DNA from: Paramecium pentaurelia
Lineage: Eukaryota > Ciliophora > Oligohymenophorea > Peniculida > Parameciidae
DNA: 64,000 nt
Assembly (NCBI GenBank): GCA_905183005.1
Contig: CAJJDO010000033.1
Location: forward strand, 315,820 to 379,819
Direction: 5' to 3'
The notes beneath the pieces are model-generated. The model saw nothing but the letters and a program-made list of their open reading frames with translations. It did no database searches and was not told where the DNA came from. Shown piece by piece: positions 1 through 13,199 of this stretch (position 1 is its first letter; every line of letters begins with the position of its first letter). A program made the position numbers and the translations under genes.

Positions 1-804
1 CCAATGCTCTTTTCATTGATACTCTTAGAGAATATAAAAATGCTCTTTCAGTTCTTGATTGGGTTAGAAGTGATGCTTAAAGCAAATAAAGTACTTTTGT
101 AGAAAAGAATCACATTGGAGATTATGCAGAAAAATTGAGTAAGTATGCAAACTTGTTTGAAGAGCAAGCTGTTTAAGATTTTGTTAAATTAGGTGAAGAA
201 TAAACTTCATTTGCATAAACAAGTAATTTTCAATTTATTAATTTAAGGATCGCATGGTAATGGAGAATAATTAGCTTCATTAGTAGAAAAAGATGTTGTT
301 GGAATCATTCAATAATTAATTGAAAAATTAAGAGAAACAATTAAAAGCTTAGAAGAATAAGAAATCTTATCTGCCAATGATTTTGCTGATTTCAAGACCA
401 ATTTACTTGCTGAATAAGAATCTCTTAAATAAGAATATGATGCCAAAGCTAAATTCTTAAACTCACTTTAAAATGATAAGGAATTGGCTTCAGATATTTT
501 AACTAAAAAGAAGGAACTCTAAGAATAGAGTATGAGAATCTTAAGTTTAACATAAGGTAATAATTAATTAATATATTTTATAGAGGAATACAATTATAAG
601 AAGAAGTTGTACAATTCTGAAAAAGAAAAGAGACATGAAGAGAATTAATTATTAGAGGAATCTCTATTAATTTATAGAGAAAAGATAGCAACAGTTAATG
701 AATATTTGAAAAAGAGAGTTAATGAATATGTAGGTGATTCCCTTATTGAAGAACATGCAGTTAGTAATCAAGCTCCAGTTCAAAATAGAAAAGGAAAATA
801 ATGA
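1..804 (+). CDS. Trichocyst matrix protein, 3' part
   Basis: Partial gene running in from the left edge; frame starts at base 3 and ends TAA-TGA (last codon before stop reads Gln). Two introns are visible, about 25 nt near 212-236 and 27 nt near 559-585; without them the frame breaks. The product is highly alpha-helical and rich in E, K, Q, L and S, with segments such as DFADFKTNLLAEQESLKQEY and SMRILSLTQ, and closes with a basic tail. This pattern is typical of Paramecium trichocyst matrix proteins, which are processed and crystallise inside the secretory trichocyst. I recognise the family by composition and phrase pattern, not by alignment, so another coiled-coil protein is possible. The signal peptide and propeptide lie outside the window. 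Confidence 0.6.
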
Positions 805-1256
805 AAACCAACAAACATTAAAATTATTATTATTTAAAAAGTTTCTTCAATAAAGCTAAATTTATTAGAATAAATACATTTTTATTTAATAGATTCTTAC
901 AATTAATATTAACATAATAGTTTTAATTATTTTATTTCAGAATTTTATACATCTTATAATATAATACATTTTTTGATCAGAAACTATATATTTATAATAG
1001 TATATTGAATATCAAAATAATAATAAATAAATAATAATCTTAAAAATCAGAAGAATAAATGATTAGAATTCTATAAGTTATTGTGTTTTTGCTTCAACTG
1101 CATTGACTAATAATTATATTATAGAATTTTTAGCAAATGACTAAAGAGATTTTTAATAAGATTAAAAATATAGAATTTATAAATGAACAATTTATTTATA
1201 TCCTATTGGGTAGATAAATACATAAATATTTATTGTACTACGTGTTTATAATGATA
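805..1256. other. Intergenic, AT-rich
   Basis: Stretch between two convergent genes (3' ends face each other). Nothing beyond A/T-rich sequence with short TA runs was seen; it must hold both 3' UTRs. Confidence 0.6.
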
Positions 1257-1702
1257 TCAATAGAAGAAACCAAGGATTTTACCTCCAATATGTCTTTATC
1301 TGGCTTCTTCATGTGTAAGGATTCCAACATTAGTTGTAAGGACTACACAACCAAATTGTCTAGCAGGTAGAATGTTGTTAGCCCATCTTTCAAATTCTCC
1401 TAATGTAACATCATATCTAGGAGAGATTACACCACATTTATTAATGCGTCCTAGAATTTAATGATTATTGGATACCCAATAATTCAACAACAATTTTGCC
1501 ACTTCTATGATCATCAACTATTTCAAATTCGCCAATGTAGCCATGTCTTTGCATAACTTATAAGAATTTCACAACTAATTTGGATGTGGGTCTAATAAGC
1601 ACTTGCTTTCTTCCTTGTCTTAAAAAGTTAGGACAACAAGTACAACCTTTCAGCGTTCACAATAGAACGGAGGCAATCATTAAGGACATTCATTTTCACC
1701 AT
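1257..1702 (-). CDS. RPS15A: 40S ribosomal protein uS8 (S15A)
   Basis: Small-subunit ribosomal protein uS8, a core 16S/18S-binding protein of the 40S particle. The spliced product starts MVKMNVLNDCLRSIVNAER and ends GGKILGFFY, with HGYIGEFEIVDDHRSGKIVV and NKCGVISPRYDV in between; this matches eukaryotic S15A along its whole length (about 130 residues). Two introns lie at 1619-1646 (28 nt) and 1451-1475 (25 nt); both are needed to keep frame, and both split codons of conserved residues. The start is the ATG that gives the expected N-terminus. The upstream dynamin gene ends only 83 bp before this ATG on the same strand, so the promoter must be very short. Confidence 0.97.
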
Positions 1703-1785
1703 TGGTCAATAAATATTTTTTTAATTATTTTTAAATCTTATTTAATATGTTAACTTATTATTTTAATATGTTATAATATGTTCAA

Positions 1786-3843
1786 TCAACCACGGCCCTT
1801 CGAAAGACTTGCATTATGGATAATATAAATACTCTGGGTCTTATTTAAGTACTTTCTTTGCTTATTTCAATGCTTTCAACGTTTTTTAAAGTTGTTATCT
1901 TTCTTAGAGGATGTAAACTGGCTAAAATTAATAAATAGGAATGCATTTACTTCTTCTAACATTTAGAAAACATTATCACTTTTATTCATTTGATCATATA
2001 AAACCAATTACATTTTGTCCAAAGTTTATTTGACTAGATAATACCCAATATACTAAAATTATTAGAAATAGATATTACTTTGGGAATGCTATCTCTAAGA
2101 TTTCTGATTAAGATTTTATAATAGAGATCAACTCTATTTCTAAGTTCTCTGACTAATATCTTTTTTGGATCAAGAGTCTTAGAGTTTTATTTAAATACAA
2201 GATCTGCTTTGGTTGTTAAGTATTCTTCATCATTTGTATAGATATAATTCATTTCTGCTTCAATTTAATTGATCACAACTTATTCAGCTTTGGCTCTTTG
2301 AGATTCAATGACTTTTCTACTCATTTCAGAGATTTCATCTAGAACTGAAGGAAATCTAGTAAATACCTATATAAAAATAGAATTGTATACTTTTCTTAAT
2401 ATTTGTTAACTGATTTCATCCATATATTAAAATATCTGATCTAAAACATCTTAAGCAGGTCTAATGAGTGCTTAAACTTAAGGAACAATTAAATAGAGAA
2501 AACTATCAAAAGATGGAAATCCAGGAATGCTATCACCTTAATGTAATTGATCAGCCAATTCAATATCTTTATCTAAATAACAATCAGTAACATGATATTT
2601 TTCATCTGCAAATTCTTAATATAATTCGTTAAACATTTATTTAATTTTAGCACCTCCTGTAAGTTCAATTTTCTTTTCTTCATCAGTAATAGTAGCTTCA
2701 TTTTTATCATATTTTCCATCCATTGTATTTTTAAATCCATCTGTATAATCTTGAAGTAAATTAAAAACTAATTAGACTTTGTCTTTTTAATCTCTTGGTA
2801 ATTCAGTACCAAGTAATTTGAGTTTATCTTCGCATTCATCACTTTTAGTATCAATTTCTTTGATAATATCTGGTAAACATTTTCTAATATGTTGATATAA
2901 GACAGTTGTTAATTTTTCAATTAATGCCCTAGTTCCTAATATATCTTAAGGTATTCCTGCATATCTAGGATCATTTTAGAAGTAGTCTTCCTCTTAACGA
3001 AGTGCTTTCTAAACAGGAACTTTATTAATGATATCTTATTAGCTTCGATTTTTGACTCCTATATAACCTAATCGCAATTTGACTTCCTCATTCAACAAAA
3101 CTTTGGATGCATCTGAACCCTCTCCCATAATATCGATTTTGGTAATCACACCAATAGTTCTGATGCCATCTGGATCAAGTTGACGAGCTAATTTCAAAGA
3201 TCTCTATGTCGTAATATCTTAACTTGCAGGCATTACACATAGAATGATAGTTCTTTCATCTTCACAATATCTATAGTTTCATAAATTATAAATACCTTTT
3301 ACACATATTTAATGTAATCTCTTCTATATTGTCAGGTTAATCAGAATCTCTTAATGGTATTAGAGTAATTCCTGGTAAATCTATAATTGTAAGATCTGGA
3401 CAATCAGGTGACCAAATAGTCAATTCGATAGGATCAGGTAAGATATCTATACTCTAAAAATGATTATACTCTTTCTTTATCCAGCCTTTGCATCTGTTAA
3501 TCTATCAATTTCTTCACGAACTTTAGTAAAATCTGTAAACTTTTTTTCTGGTACTTCTTTGAAGATTGCCCAAGGTGATAATCTTTCTTGAATATGTACA
3601 AGACGCAATTCCAAAGGTCTACGAGTTACAACACCCTTTTTTGAATAGCAATTAATCAATTACATCACCCCTTGGTAAGAAATCCAATCCACAAATATTT
3701 TCCAATAAACTACTCTTTCCTGCACTCTACATTCCAACAACACATATTCTTGGTAATTTAATGTAATCTTAAACACCACAATCTCTTAGATCATCAATAA
3801 GAGTGACCATTTTTCTCATATTATCCCATAATCCAGATTTCAT
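1786..3843 (-). CDS. Dynamin-family GTPase
   Basis: Large GTPase of the dynamin superfamily, which oligomerises on membranes and drives scission. The G1 loop GMQSAGKSS, the LPRG...VVTRRP switch I region, G3 DLPG and G4 TKID are all present in order in the N-terminal 230 residues, followed by the middle domain and a C-terminal GED-like helical segment ending PDLSKGRG. No PH domain or long proline-rich tail is seen, as in Drp1/ciliate dynamins. At least five introns of 23-29 nt are needed; one of 28 nt falls inside the switch I motif and one of 25 nt only a few codons before the stop. Length is about 640 residues, usual for Drp1-like members. Cargo (endocytic or mitochondrial) cannot be told from sequence. 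Confidence 0.93.
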
Positions 3844-3871
3844 CGTAATAATGAATTAATTAAAAAAAAAA

Positions 3872-6636
3872 TCAATTTTTCAATTCCTTTTACTCCATCA
3901 CAGCTTTAAATAGATTCATCTTATATGCATCCCATGTTTTAACCTTTTTTGCTTCTTCCATATCAAATATATGATCGAATTCTGGTTTTCTCTTTATTCC
4001 ATCAATCAAATGTTGTTTCAATGGTTGACTAACTAAATGAAATAATCCCTTATCTAATTTATACACCTCAGTTTTTGCTGCATCACTAATCACTGTTAAT
4101 CTACTTTTTTCTGATAAATCATATTTCATTTCCATTATATCTTCATCAAATAATTTATATTCATTCAATAACACTCTTCCCATAAAGAAATCACCTCTTA
4201 CAAATTCTCTATAGAGGAAATGGTATTTGAATGCCATATACTCTTTATTCTTGTATATTTCTTAATATTAAAAAGATTAAGGTATTCCTAATCCAGGCAC
4301 ATTCTCTAAATCTAAGGAAGTATTCTTCACTCTCATTTTCTTATCCTCTCTAATTTAAGCATCTCTTATATTGATATTTTATTACAATCAATTAAACCAC
4401 ATTTCAATGGCTTCTTTTTATTTGGATCATCAGCTCTCATTACTTTCAAATCTCTAATAAACACTTCCTCTTTCACACATTTACATCTACCACTTGCAAC
4501 AATGTAAAAATATTTCTATGGCTCACCTTCCTTTAAAATTACTTAACCCAATCTATAAGTTTCACTTTCCAATAGATTAGCTATAGGTATTAATTCCATT
4601 TAAGATAGAAACTATTATAATAAATTGTAATAATACATCAAAACAAGGCATAGTTAATAATGTCTTTAATTTATCTTCAAGTTCTGAAGTAATGACATTC
4701 AGAATAATACTTTTGAAGTAATCTCTTGATATTGCTAATAAATATGTATCTACAGCACATTCAATAGAAGCACTTCTCTTTGGTTAGATTTTAACTTATT
4801 CTTATTTCTCATCCTCATTATAGTCTTTCTTCCACCAATTTTTAGCCTTTTCCTTTTGTTATTCTTATCTCTACATCTCATCTCTTATTTTATTTAATGT
4901 ATATTTGCTATTAGAATGTAATTAATTTTGATCAGGTCTATTAATTTTAGTATTTGGATCAATCAAAGCCAATTCACCAAATTATTAACCAGTATATAAT
5001 GTACTTACAATAGGATTACAATCAGCCACATGAGGATTCTTTATTCTTACATGACAACCACCATTTAAAATTATATACATTTATTCTCCCACATCACCTT
5101 CATAAAAGATATATTCACCACACTTATAAAATACTAGAGAACTCAATTTTAATAATAAAATTCTTGTTTATTTACTAAATTACCAAAAGAATTTTAAATT
5201 CTTACAAATACCATCCAATACTTAAATTATATTATATATTAATTACATTCATAATTTCTATCATCTACTGATTTCTTTAATTCTCTTAATACTAAATTAA
5301 TTTCATCTAATGAAAAATGATCTCCAACCTTTAAAAATGGTGCTGGTTTATCTATCTTATTTCTCTAAGCATCTTCATATAATTTATTATCTTCTTTAAC
5401 CATTTATTCAAATTTTTATTGAGTCTCCTTTAATTACTATTCAAACGATCTATTTATTGGATCTACTTTAGCAAAGAAATTTTATTATTCAACTAAAGGT
5501 TTATTAAATATTTAAATTTCATCATCTAACATTTCAATACTTTCTTCCTTTGCTAAATCACCATCATCTTCTAATTCACTTAATAATGAATTATGTTAAT
5601 CAAATTTATCTAATAATACCTCTCTTTTAGCCATTGCTCTCTTTTTTTCTGCTTATGCTTATTTCATCTCTAAATATGGTCTTAAATCATCTAAAAATTG
5701 TTTTCTTTTTTTCTTTATATATTCTTTTTCTTTCTATGTTAATACATTTGATTCTAAATCCAAATGTGTTAATGATTTCTCTAATTCATGTATTGATTCC
5801 TCTCTAGGTTTATTTGCTGTATTTGCTTATATTATAACTTTTTAAGCCAAATCTTTCCAACAATCACCTAAAGGATTTTCTCTTTTATAATTTGTTGTCT
5901 TAGGTCTATTATCAGGTAATAATTTTCTTTTCTTTATTTATTATGATTAGACTGGTCTATTTGATATTGTTTTCTCAATGAGTTCTCTTTATCTTTCTAA
6001 TTTCGATGATTAATTACGAGGCAATTATTAATAATGCACTAATCTATTTGATGATTTTAATCTTTCCATATGTTTATGAACATGTGGATTCACTGTAAAT
6101 TCATCAAAATCATTCTAATATATTTAATTTTCCATATCTTACAATATATTCTGGAAATTTATTTTAAATGACATATTGTCCTCCTGTCGGTTCCATCTTA
6201 ATTACTTAAGGCACTCGTTAAATCAATTATCTGAAATCTTAAATTTATTTTGGTTTCCTTTAAGCCCCCTCAGGAGCTGTTGTAGCTCTAATTTCAAATT
6301 CAGGTTCTTGAGTTTGCTTTGATTGTTATACATCCTCATCATGAATTGATTGCATTTATAATTGTGGAGCTTCTTAAAAAAAAGGATATTATAATTATGG
6401 AACCTTTTTTATAGGCCTAGCAATAGGTTGTGCACTTAATGGAAGTCCTAATACTATATCAATGTAATGTTACCTTTAATCAACTTCGCTGAATAATAAG
6501 CAGATGTAATTCTATTTTATTGTTTCAACTAAGGATAAATTAGATTAACAGTTGCAGCTGATTCATGTTTCTACAATTATTTTGTCTATGTTTCCTATTA
6601 TCCAAGTTATTTCTTATTATTTAATAGTGTTTTCAT
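3872..6636 (-). CDS. Cyclic-nucleotide-binding domain protein
   Basis: Long protein (about 890 residues) with two cNMP-binding beta-barrels: one around 5,000-5,150 (FYEGDVGEQMYIILNGG...FGELALI) and a second around 4,400-4,600 (VILKEGEPQKYFYIVASGR). The N-terminal third is charged, helical and Q-rich and holds no known catalytic domain; no transmembrane segments are seen, so it is not a channel. The first exon(s) start at ATG 6636; a 28-nt intron near 6111-6138 joins a Gly-Gly-rich exon in frame to the main body. A start at 6174 gives an overlapping alternative, but the splice is cleaner. It resembles the regulatory-subunit-like cNMP proteins that are abundant in ciliates. Ligand and partner are unknown. 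Confidence 0.85.
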
Positions 6637-6679
6637 AATAATGAACTATATTTTATATTTATTATTTGTTATATATATA

Positions 6680-7799
6680 TATAAATCAAAGTTTTAATGA
6701 TTTTGATTTTTAGAGAACCTGACGCATTTGCGTTATATTAGATATCAATTCACTTAATTAAGCTTAATTTTCTTTCAACATTCCTTTCAATAATTAAGTT
6801 TATATTGTTCTGATTTCAGCAACCATTTTGACATCTTCAAGATCCTCTTTCTATTTAAACTTCATTTCCGAGAATTCTAATAATTTCTATTTTTCAATCT
6901 TAACCTTATCAATTATATTAAATAATTCTTATATTAATGAATGATATTATTCTAATTTTGATTCTAATAATTTATTTTATTCTTCTAATACTTTTATTTA
7001 CTAAGCACTTGAAGCACCACTCTGTGATTTTAAATCTCTAAATTATTTTATTAATCGTTAATTTTCTTTAGTTAATTCTTCATTCAATTCAGTTAATAAA
7101 TCAATTTCATCATTTTTTTATTATATTAATTCATTTTTATTCTTATCATCTTTTATTTTTTCTAATTTTTTTAATAATTATTGATTTTAGATTTTTAAAT
7201 CTCTTATTTCTTCAGAATTATCTTATTATTATAATTATATTATTTATTTTTAAAGTAATTTTATTTTATTTTCATAATTTTCTTTCAATTCATCAATTTA
7301 TATTTGATTAGGTTAATTTTATTATTATTTCTTTTCTTCAGCTTGTTTCTTAAGATTTTTGATTTATTATTCATATTTTAATTTGAATTAAGAGATTTCT
7401 TATAAATCATTTTCATAATCACTATCTATAGTTTCAGTTTTTTATTTTTTAGGATTAAATCTTGAATCATCTTCTTTTTCTAATTTATACTTTGATATTT
7501 CATTTTTTAATTATTCAATTTATGATTTCAATTCTGAATTATCAATTCTCATTTCATGTAATTTAATTTTATACATTTCAGAATCATTATTTTATTATTA
7601 ATTTAATAGTATTGAATTCTCTTTTTATAATTATTTGATTTTATCTCTTAATTAAATAATCTCATCATTCAATTTTTTCATTTCTTAATCCCTTCTATCA
7701 ACTTATTCTTAAAGTTTCTAATTAATTTCACTTACTTTCTACATATCAGGTTTAATCATAGATTATCTAGCACTTAAATTTAAATTATCTACTTTAATT
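6680..7799. repeat. 1,120-bp direct duplicate, left copy (assembly artefact)
   Basis: This block is repeated, base for base as far as I can compare, at 7801-8920, with a single N at 7800 between the copies. The left copy contains only the 3' end of the downstream coiled-coil gene (stop TGA at 6686-6688). An exact repeat ending at one N is what results when two overlapping contigs are joined without merging. It should be read as one locus, not as a tandem duplication. Confidence 0.9.
6686..7799 (-). pseudogene. Duplicate 3' fragment of FYVE/coiled-coil gene
   Basis: Carries the C-terminal coiled-coil part of the gene at 7807-10116, including its stop, but begins abruptly at the N at 7800. Because the sequence is identical to the complete copy this is an assembly artefact, not a true pseudogene; ignore it when counting genes. 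Confidence 0.85.
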
Positions 7800-7800
7800 N

Positions 7801-8920
7801 TATAAATCAAAGTTTTAATGATTTTGATTTTTAGAGAACCTGACGCATTTGCGTTATATTAGATATCAATTCACTTAATTAAGCTTAATTTTCTTTCAAC
7901 ATTCCTTTCAATAATTAAGTTTATATTGTTCTGATTTCAGCAACCATTTTGACATCTTCAAGATCCTCTTTCTATTTAAACTTCATTTCCGAGAATTCTA
8001 ATAATTTCTATTTTTCAATCTTAACCTTATCAATTATATTAAATAATTCTTATATTAATGAATGATATTATTCTAATTTTGATTCTAATAATTTATTTTA
8101 TTCTTCTAATACTTTTATTTACTAAGCACTTGAAGCACCACTCTGTGATTTTAAATCTCTAAATTATTTTATTAATCGTTAATTTTCTTTAGTTAATTCT
8201 TCATTCAATTCAGTTAATAAATCAATTTCATCATTTTTTTATTATATTAATTCATTTTTATTCTTATCATCTTTTATTTTTTCTAATTTTTTTAATAATT
8301 ATTGATTTTAGATTTTTAAATCTCTTATTTCTTCAGAATTATCTTATTATTATAATTATATTATTTATTTTTAAAGTAATTTTATTTTATTTTCATAATT
8401 TTCTTTCAATTCATCAATTTATATTTGATTAGGTTAATTTTATTATTATTTCTTTTCTTCAGCTTGTTTCTTAAGATTTTTGATTTATTATTCATATTTT
8501 AATTTGAATTAAGAGATTTCTTATAAATCATTTTCATAATCACTATCTATAGTTTCAGTTTTTTATTTTTTAGGATTAAATCTTGAATCATCTTCTTTTT
8601 CTAATTTATACTTTGATATTTCATTTTTTAATTATTCAATTTATGATTTCAATTCTGAATTATCAATTCTCATTTCATGTAATTTAATTTTATACATTTC
8701 AGAATCATTATTTTATTATTAATTTAATAGTATTGAATTCTCTTTTTATAATTATTTGATTTTATCTCTTAATTAAATAATCTCATCATTCAATTTTTTC
8801 ATTTCTTAATCCCTTCTATCAACTTATTCTTAAAGTTTCTAATTAATTTCACTTACTTTCTACATATCAGGTTTAATCATAGATTATCTAGCACTTAAAT
8901 TTAAATTATCTACTTTAATT
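7801..8920. repeat. 1,120-bp direct duplicate, right copy
   Basis: Right-hand copy of 6680-7799, continuous with unique sequence beyond 8920 and so belonging to the intact gene. Confidence 0.9.
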
Positions 8921-10116
8921 GAATCTGATCTAGTTGTAATATATACCTTCTTATAACTTTCAAAATCACAATTTTGAGTTTATTTATAAAGTACACTTAA
9001 TTAATTAGTTCGAAGTGATCTAAGCATAAACAATTCTGTTTCTTCATGATTGAATTTGTTTTTCTACAACTCTTAATTAGATAATTAACATAAAACAGCC
9101 ATCTAAGCCAATAAATCCATATAACCATTTGAACCAGACATTAATACAGAACTTATAATAAAAAAGGTAGTTTCAAATAAAAAGAGATTAATACTCAATG
9201 TAATTAAGTAGGTTCTGAGTTTCTATGAGAGGAAACTCTTAATGACACTCATATCATTTGAATCAACTTAAAGAGCATCTTTTAATATGCCTACTACAAT
9301 GGCATTTTCATTAACTAAATCATATTTAGTGTTAGTCTTTGGATATAATTGAGATGGAAGTATATGAGCATATATAGCAGTTAAGAGTATATAAACAGAT
9401 GCTTCAGATGCAAAACAAAGAAGAAAATAAGTAATGAGTACTATTTCATGTGAATATCCTATTTGAGGATACAATAATAGAAGTGTTCCAGCAACTCTCA
9501 AAATGGAAGTTTTGACTACTTCTTTTTGACGAAATGATTCCACATTTTTCAATGCAGCTACCATAAAATCTTTAATGGAATAGTTTACAAATCCATCAAT
9601 ATCATTTATGACTACTTCTAATTTAGCTTTGAAGATATCATAAGCATTAGTATCTTTAGATAGCTTTGCATCATCTAATGCATTTTAGAAATCCTAAAAT
9701 TCACATAAGTCTGAATTATTACAGTTTTGGCTTTTGTAGTATCAGTTCCAAATGATTATAACCATTATTGTGAGAATGAATCTTTGTTAAAACATATTTT
9801 GTATTATTCTAAGAATCTTTTAAGAGAATCACTTTCCTAATTATCGAAAAAAAAATGTTACGTCTTTACAAAAGTTACATAATCTATGAGACTTCTTAGA
9901 TAATCCATCTGCCTTCTATACTTGAGCTTTATTTGGAGCACATTTATCACATACTGCTCTTTTGCATCTATGGATCAACAAATATTCTTACCTCTTACAT
10001 TAATGTTCTTTAACTGACATTGTGAATTTTGCTCCACATAATTAACAGTTCTTCAACTTTCCCCTATCATCCTTGATTGTAATCCCATATATAAATATTG
10101 GTTATGATTTACTCAT
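7807..10116 (-). CDS. FYVE-type zinc finger / TBC-like / coiled-coil protein
   Basis: Three-part protein of about 740 residues. The N-terminal 100 residues carry a FYVE-like treble-clef finger (CQLCGAKF...HQCKRCKRAVCDKC...CNFC), which in relatives binds endosomal PI3P. Next comes a helical segment with IGYSHEIVLITYFLLCFASE, resembling the Rab-GAP TBC motif around its IGYxQGM block; the catalytic Arg and Gln fingers are not evident, so activity is doubtful. The C-terminal 400 residues are a Q/K/E-rich coiled coil. Introns of 24, 25 and 32 nt are needed in the finger-encoding part. The frame runs uninterrupted from the TBC-like part into the coiled coil, so I treat it as one gene. A Rab-linked endosomal tether or scaffold is a reasonable inference. 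Confidence 0.7.
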
Positions 10117-10770
10117 TGAGATAATATTATTACTATTTTTATTAGTTATCTTATATAATAAATGATAAAATAAACTTAGCAACTCAAAATTTTATTTAAA
10201 TATTAAGAATAATAATAGAATAACCTTTTAAGAAAGTTATTAAATAAAAATGAGAATACTCAATCAATGTAAATTAGATTATGAGAAATGCAATATATTT
10301 TTGATCTTCAAATCCTCAATAAAGATTGCAAATTATTTTAATTATAAGATTATTAACATTAGTTCTCAAAGTTATATTGAAATTGATTATTTATTTGTTA
10401 ACTTAGGATTAATTAATTTTGATATGTGTGACATTTTCATTTTTGATAATTATTTATGAATTATTTAAGAATTGTTTGTTAGGATAATGAATAATAATAG
10501 TTTTTAAATTCAAATTCAGATTCTTTATCTTTATAAGAAATTTAAACAAGATCATATAATAGATTTCAGGATATTTAAACTTAGAATTTAAAAGAGAGTA
10601 AATATATAGAATTGTGTTGCTGGAAATATAATAAATATAATTCATAGTATACTGATATTATTATGAAATAGATTCTAAAGAATAAAAGATTTAAATTAAT
10701 TAATTACGTAAATGTAATCATCCAATAATAGTAATTGAATTTATATATATTAAATTTAATATTTCTATAT
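10117..10770. other. Intergenic, AT-rich
   Basis: Between divergently transcribed genes. A TGA-terminated frame of 69 codons at 10250-10459 exists, but its low-complexity I/N/F/Y composition looks like chance. No other signal seen. Confidence 0.5.
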
Positions 10771-11488
10771 ATGAAGAAAATGTCTGGGTAACCAATTTTA
10801 AAAAAGGTGTCTATGAATCATAATCATACTCATTTGGAATCAGAAACATCAGATGTTGAAAGAACCACAAGTTTTGAATCAAGTTAATTGGGCAGAATTA
10901 TTGATATTTCTTCATTTCGTAAAACTTCCACTTCTTCAAAAGGAGATAATAATTTAAGTCCTAGATAATAAAGAAGAAATTCATTTGTCACTTTTGAATC
11001 TAATGATGTGTCAAAATCTGTCAGTCAAATCAAAACTATTAATGAGTAATTTATTAACTAAGTTATTAGTCCTTCACAGTATTTAAAAATGAATGATTTG
11101 TAAATTAGAGTATGGAAAGCAGTAAATAAATTTACAAATGCATAATTAGTACAATTACTTTATTATTTAGGAATCAGTTTTTTTGATTGATATTATTGTA
11201 TTGTATAATGATACAGAATTTGAATTTAAGTTTGACCTTTCTCAATTATCTTGTTTTATGACTATGAAAGAATTGAGAGAATAAATTCATCTTATATTTT
11301 ATGAATAAAAGAATTAAAGTAACTATTTAATTGTATATTTAGAAATATAAGACCCATAATTATATATTTTGATAGGTGTTATTAAAACATAAAAATTAGA
11401 TGGTGAAATAAGATTGTTTGAATTACTAAACATTTTACTCAATGGAAAAAAAACTTTGATTTTGTAATCCTCTTGTTTAAATTTTTGA
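10771..11488 (+). CDS. Hypothetical protein, Ser/Thr-rich N-terminus
   Basis: Unrecognised protein of about 225 residues. The first 130 residues are polar and rich in S, T, R and N (for example SFRKTSTSSKGDNN), likely disordered and phosphorylatable; the rest is more ordered (VWKAVNKFTNAQLVQLL, then ELREQIHLIFYEQ and a hydrophobic LYILIGVIK strand). To join the two parts a 40-nt intron at 11177-11216 is needed, longer than its neighbours; without it the frame stops at TGA near 11190. Start is the first ATG, with ATG also at codon 4. No family recognised. Confidence 0.55.
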
Positions 11489-11931
11489 AAGTGATTTTTC
11501 ATATTAATCTTTCCAAATAACAAATTGTTAATTACTTTTACTCTATTCAGACTTATTATATTTAATCTAAATTTTCAATATATTCATTTCTTTGAGATAT
11601 GATTTTATTTGAAAGAATATTTCAAAATATAATTAAAATTCTATATAAATTAATTTAATAATTATAACTAACTACTTTAAGTAAGACTTTAACTTTCTTT
11701 TGTATGTTTAATCAAATTTCTAATGATAATCTTATTCAATTTCTCTAATAATAATACCTTAATTTAAAATGAAAATTCTATCTGTATTAATAATTTATAA
11801 TACTTCCAAACATTTAAGTGATCCATTTCTAATGAAATTTAGTAAAATTTTATTTTTTTAATAAATTTCAAGTTTATAAAAATAATTAATGAACAAGTGT
11901 AGCCTAGCTTTATAAACATCAATGCTTTTTG
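11489..11931. other. Intergenic, AT-rich
   Basis: No coding frame with plausible composition and no structured element seen. Confidence 0.5.
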
Positions 11932-12396
11932 ATGAATAAGAAGGTTACCAAATAATTCATATTAGACTTCTAAGCTCATGATTGCAATGGATTAGGGCCA
12001 TGGTTTAAAATGAAAGAAAAGAAACAATTGGTTGCTCCCTTACTACCTATACGAGTTCCTTAAGTTAGAATAAAAAGTTAATAATTATAAAAACGGGTTC
12101 AACAAATAAAAACGGAAAGGTATAACACTGAAAGAGCCATGCAAGTGAATGAGGATCCCTTTCGCAATAATAAAATTAAATAAAATTAAGAATACATTGA
12201 TTCTTCTCCAGTTGAATAAATAATTAAGAAGCATTTTTCTAATAAATAGACTGTATTTTTTCCAAAAAGCTAACAAAGTTCATTTGTATAGAAGTCAGAT
12301 AGATCAAATAGATAAATAAGAGTTAAGAAACTCAAGATTTATCATTCTGATATACCTTTGCTTAACTAATATAATTATTTTTCCAGATTATTATGA
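11932..12396 (+). CDS. Hypothetical small basic protein
   Basis: Uninterrupted frame of 154 residues, ATG at 11932, TGA at 12394-12396. Very basic and Q/K/R-rich (for example VRIKSQQLQKRVQQIKTERY and RSNRQIRVKKLKI) without signal peptide or membrane segment. Composition is well above that of surrounding noncoding DNA (sequence such as PLLPIRVPQ and MQVNEDPF), which supports it being real. Function unknown. Confidence 0.55.
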
Positions 12397-12787
12397 AATC
12401 TAAAAATTAGACTATCAACCTATTGTATAAAAATAAAAATGCAAATATGAGTTGATAACTTTTATCAATATATAAATCTAATTAATTATTTATTTCAAGA
12501 TTTCTGTATTTTATTCAAATACATTTTAATAATAACAATTCCATTTTATACTGAATCTTTGAAAAATAAATGTTTTTATCTTCAAAGAATTATCAGAAAA
12601 AATATAAAACTGAAAATTTATTAGAATAATATAGCATTATAATCTTAAAAAGTAAACTAGTCAACTGAAAACAAACTTATTCTATTTATAATAAATATAA
12701 TAAAAAGAATAATATATAGTTAGATTTATCATCAATAAATCTTGAATATATTTACTATTATTTATTTAACATATTATACTAAAGGTA
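12397..12787. other. Intergenic between convergent 3' ends, AT-rich
   Basis: Nothing beyond A/T-rich sequence seen. Confidence 0.5.
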
Positions 12788-13136
12788 TCATTTTCCTTTT
12801 TTAGATTAGGTAACCTTTTTAGGTGCTTGGCCTACTTCTACTTCAATCCAACCTTCATCATCATCATCAACATTTTGAATATTTTATTGTTAATTTTAAG
12901 GTTGTGATTATTAGGGTTATTATTGTTATACTGGTTCAGGTTTTTTTTATTTTTAAGGGGGTGGTTTCTTAGCTGACCCAGATGATATTGTTATAGAATC
13001 TGTTTTGATTTCAGCAGCAAATCCAGGAATATTCGAATTTTTTTGTTAGATCTTTTTATTAACAGGTTTTTTTTTATCTTTATTTGATGCACCAACAGTT
13101 TACCATCCATCTTCATCTTCATCATCATTTTCATCC

Positions 13137-13199
<63 letters not shown>

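Noticed and set aside
6109..6174. Separate start of the cNMP protein at 6174 overlapping another gene
   Set aside because: A 28-nt intron joins the upstream exon to the body in frame, giving one gene without overlap.
6680..8920. Genuine tandem gene duplication
   Set aside because: Copies are identical and separated by a single N; this is an unmerged contig overlap.
10250..10459. 69-codon frame ending TGA
   Set aside because: Low-complexity I/N/F/Y composition; frames of this length arise by chance when TGA is the only stop.
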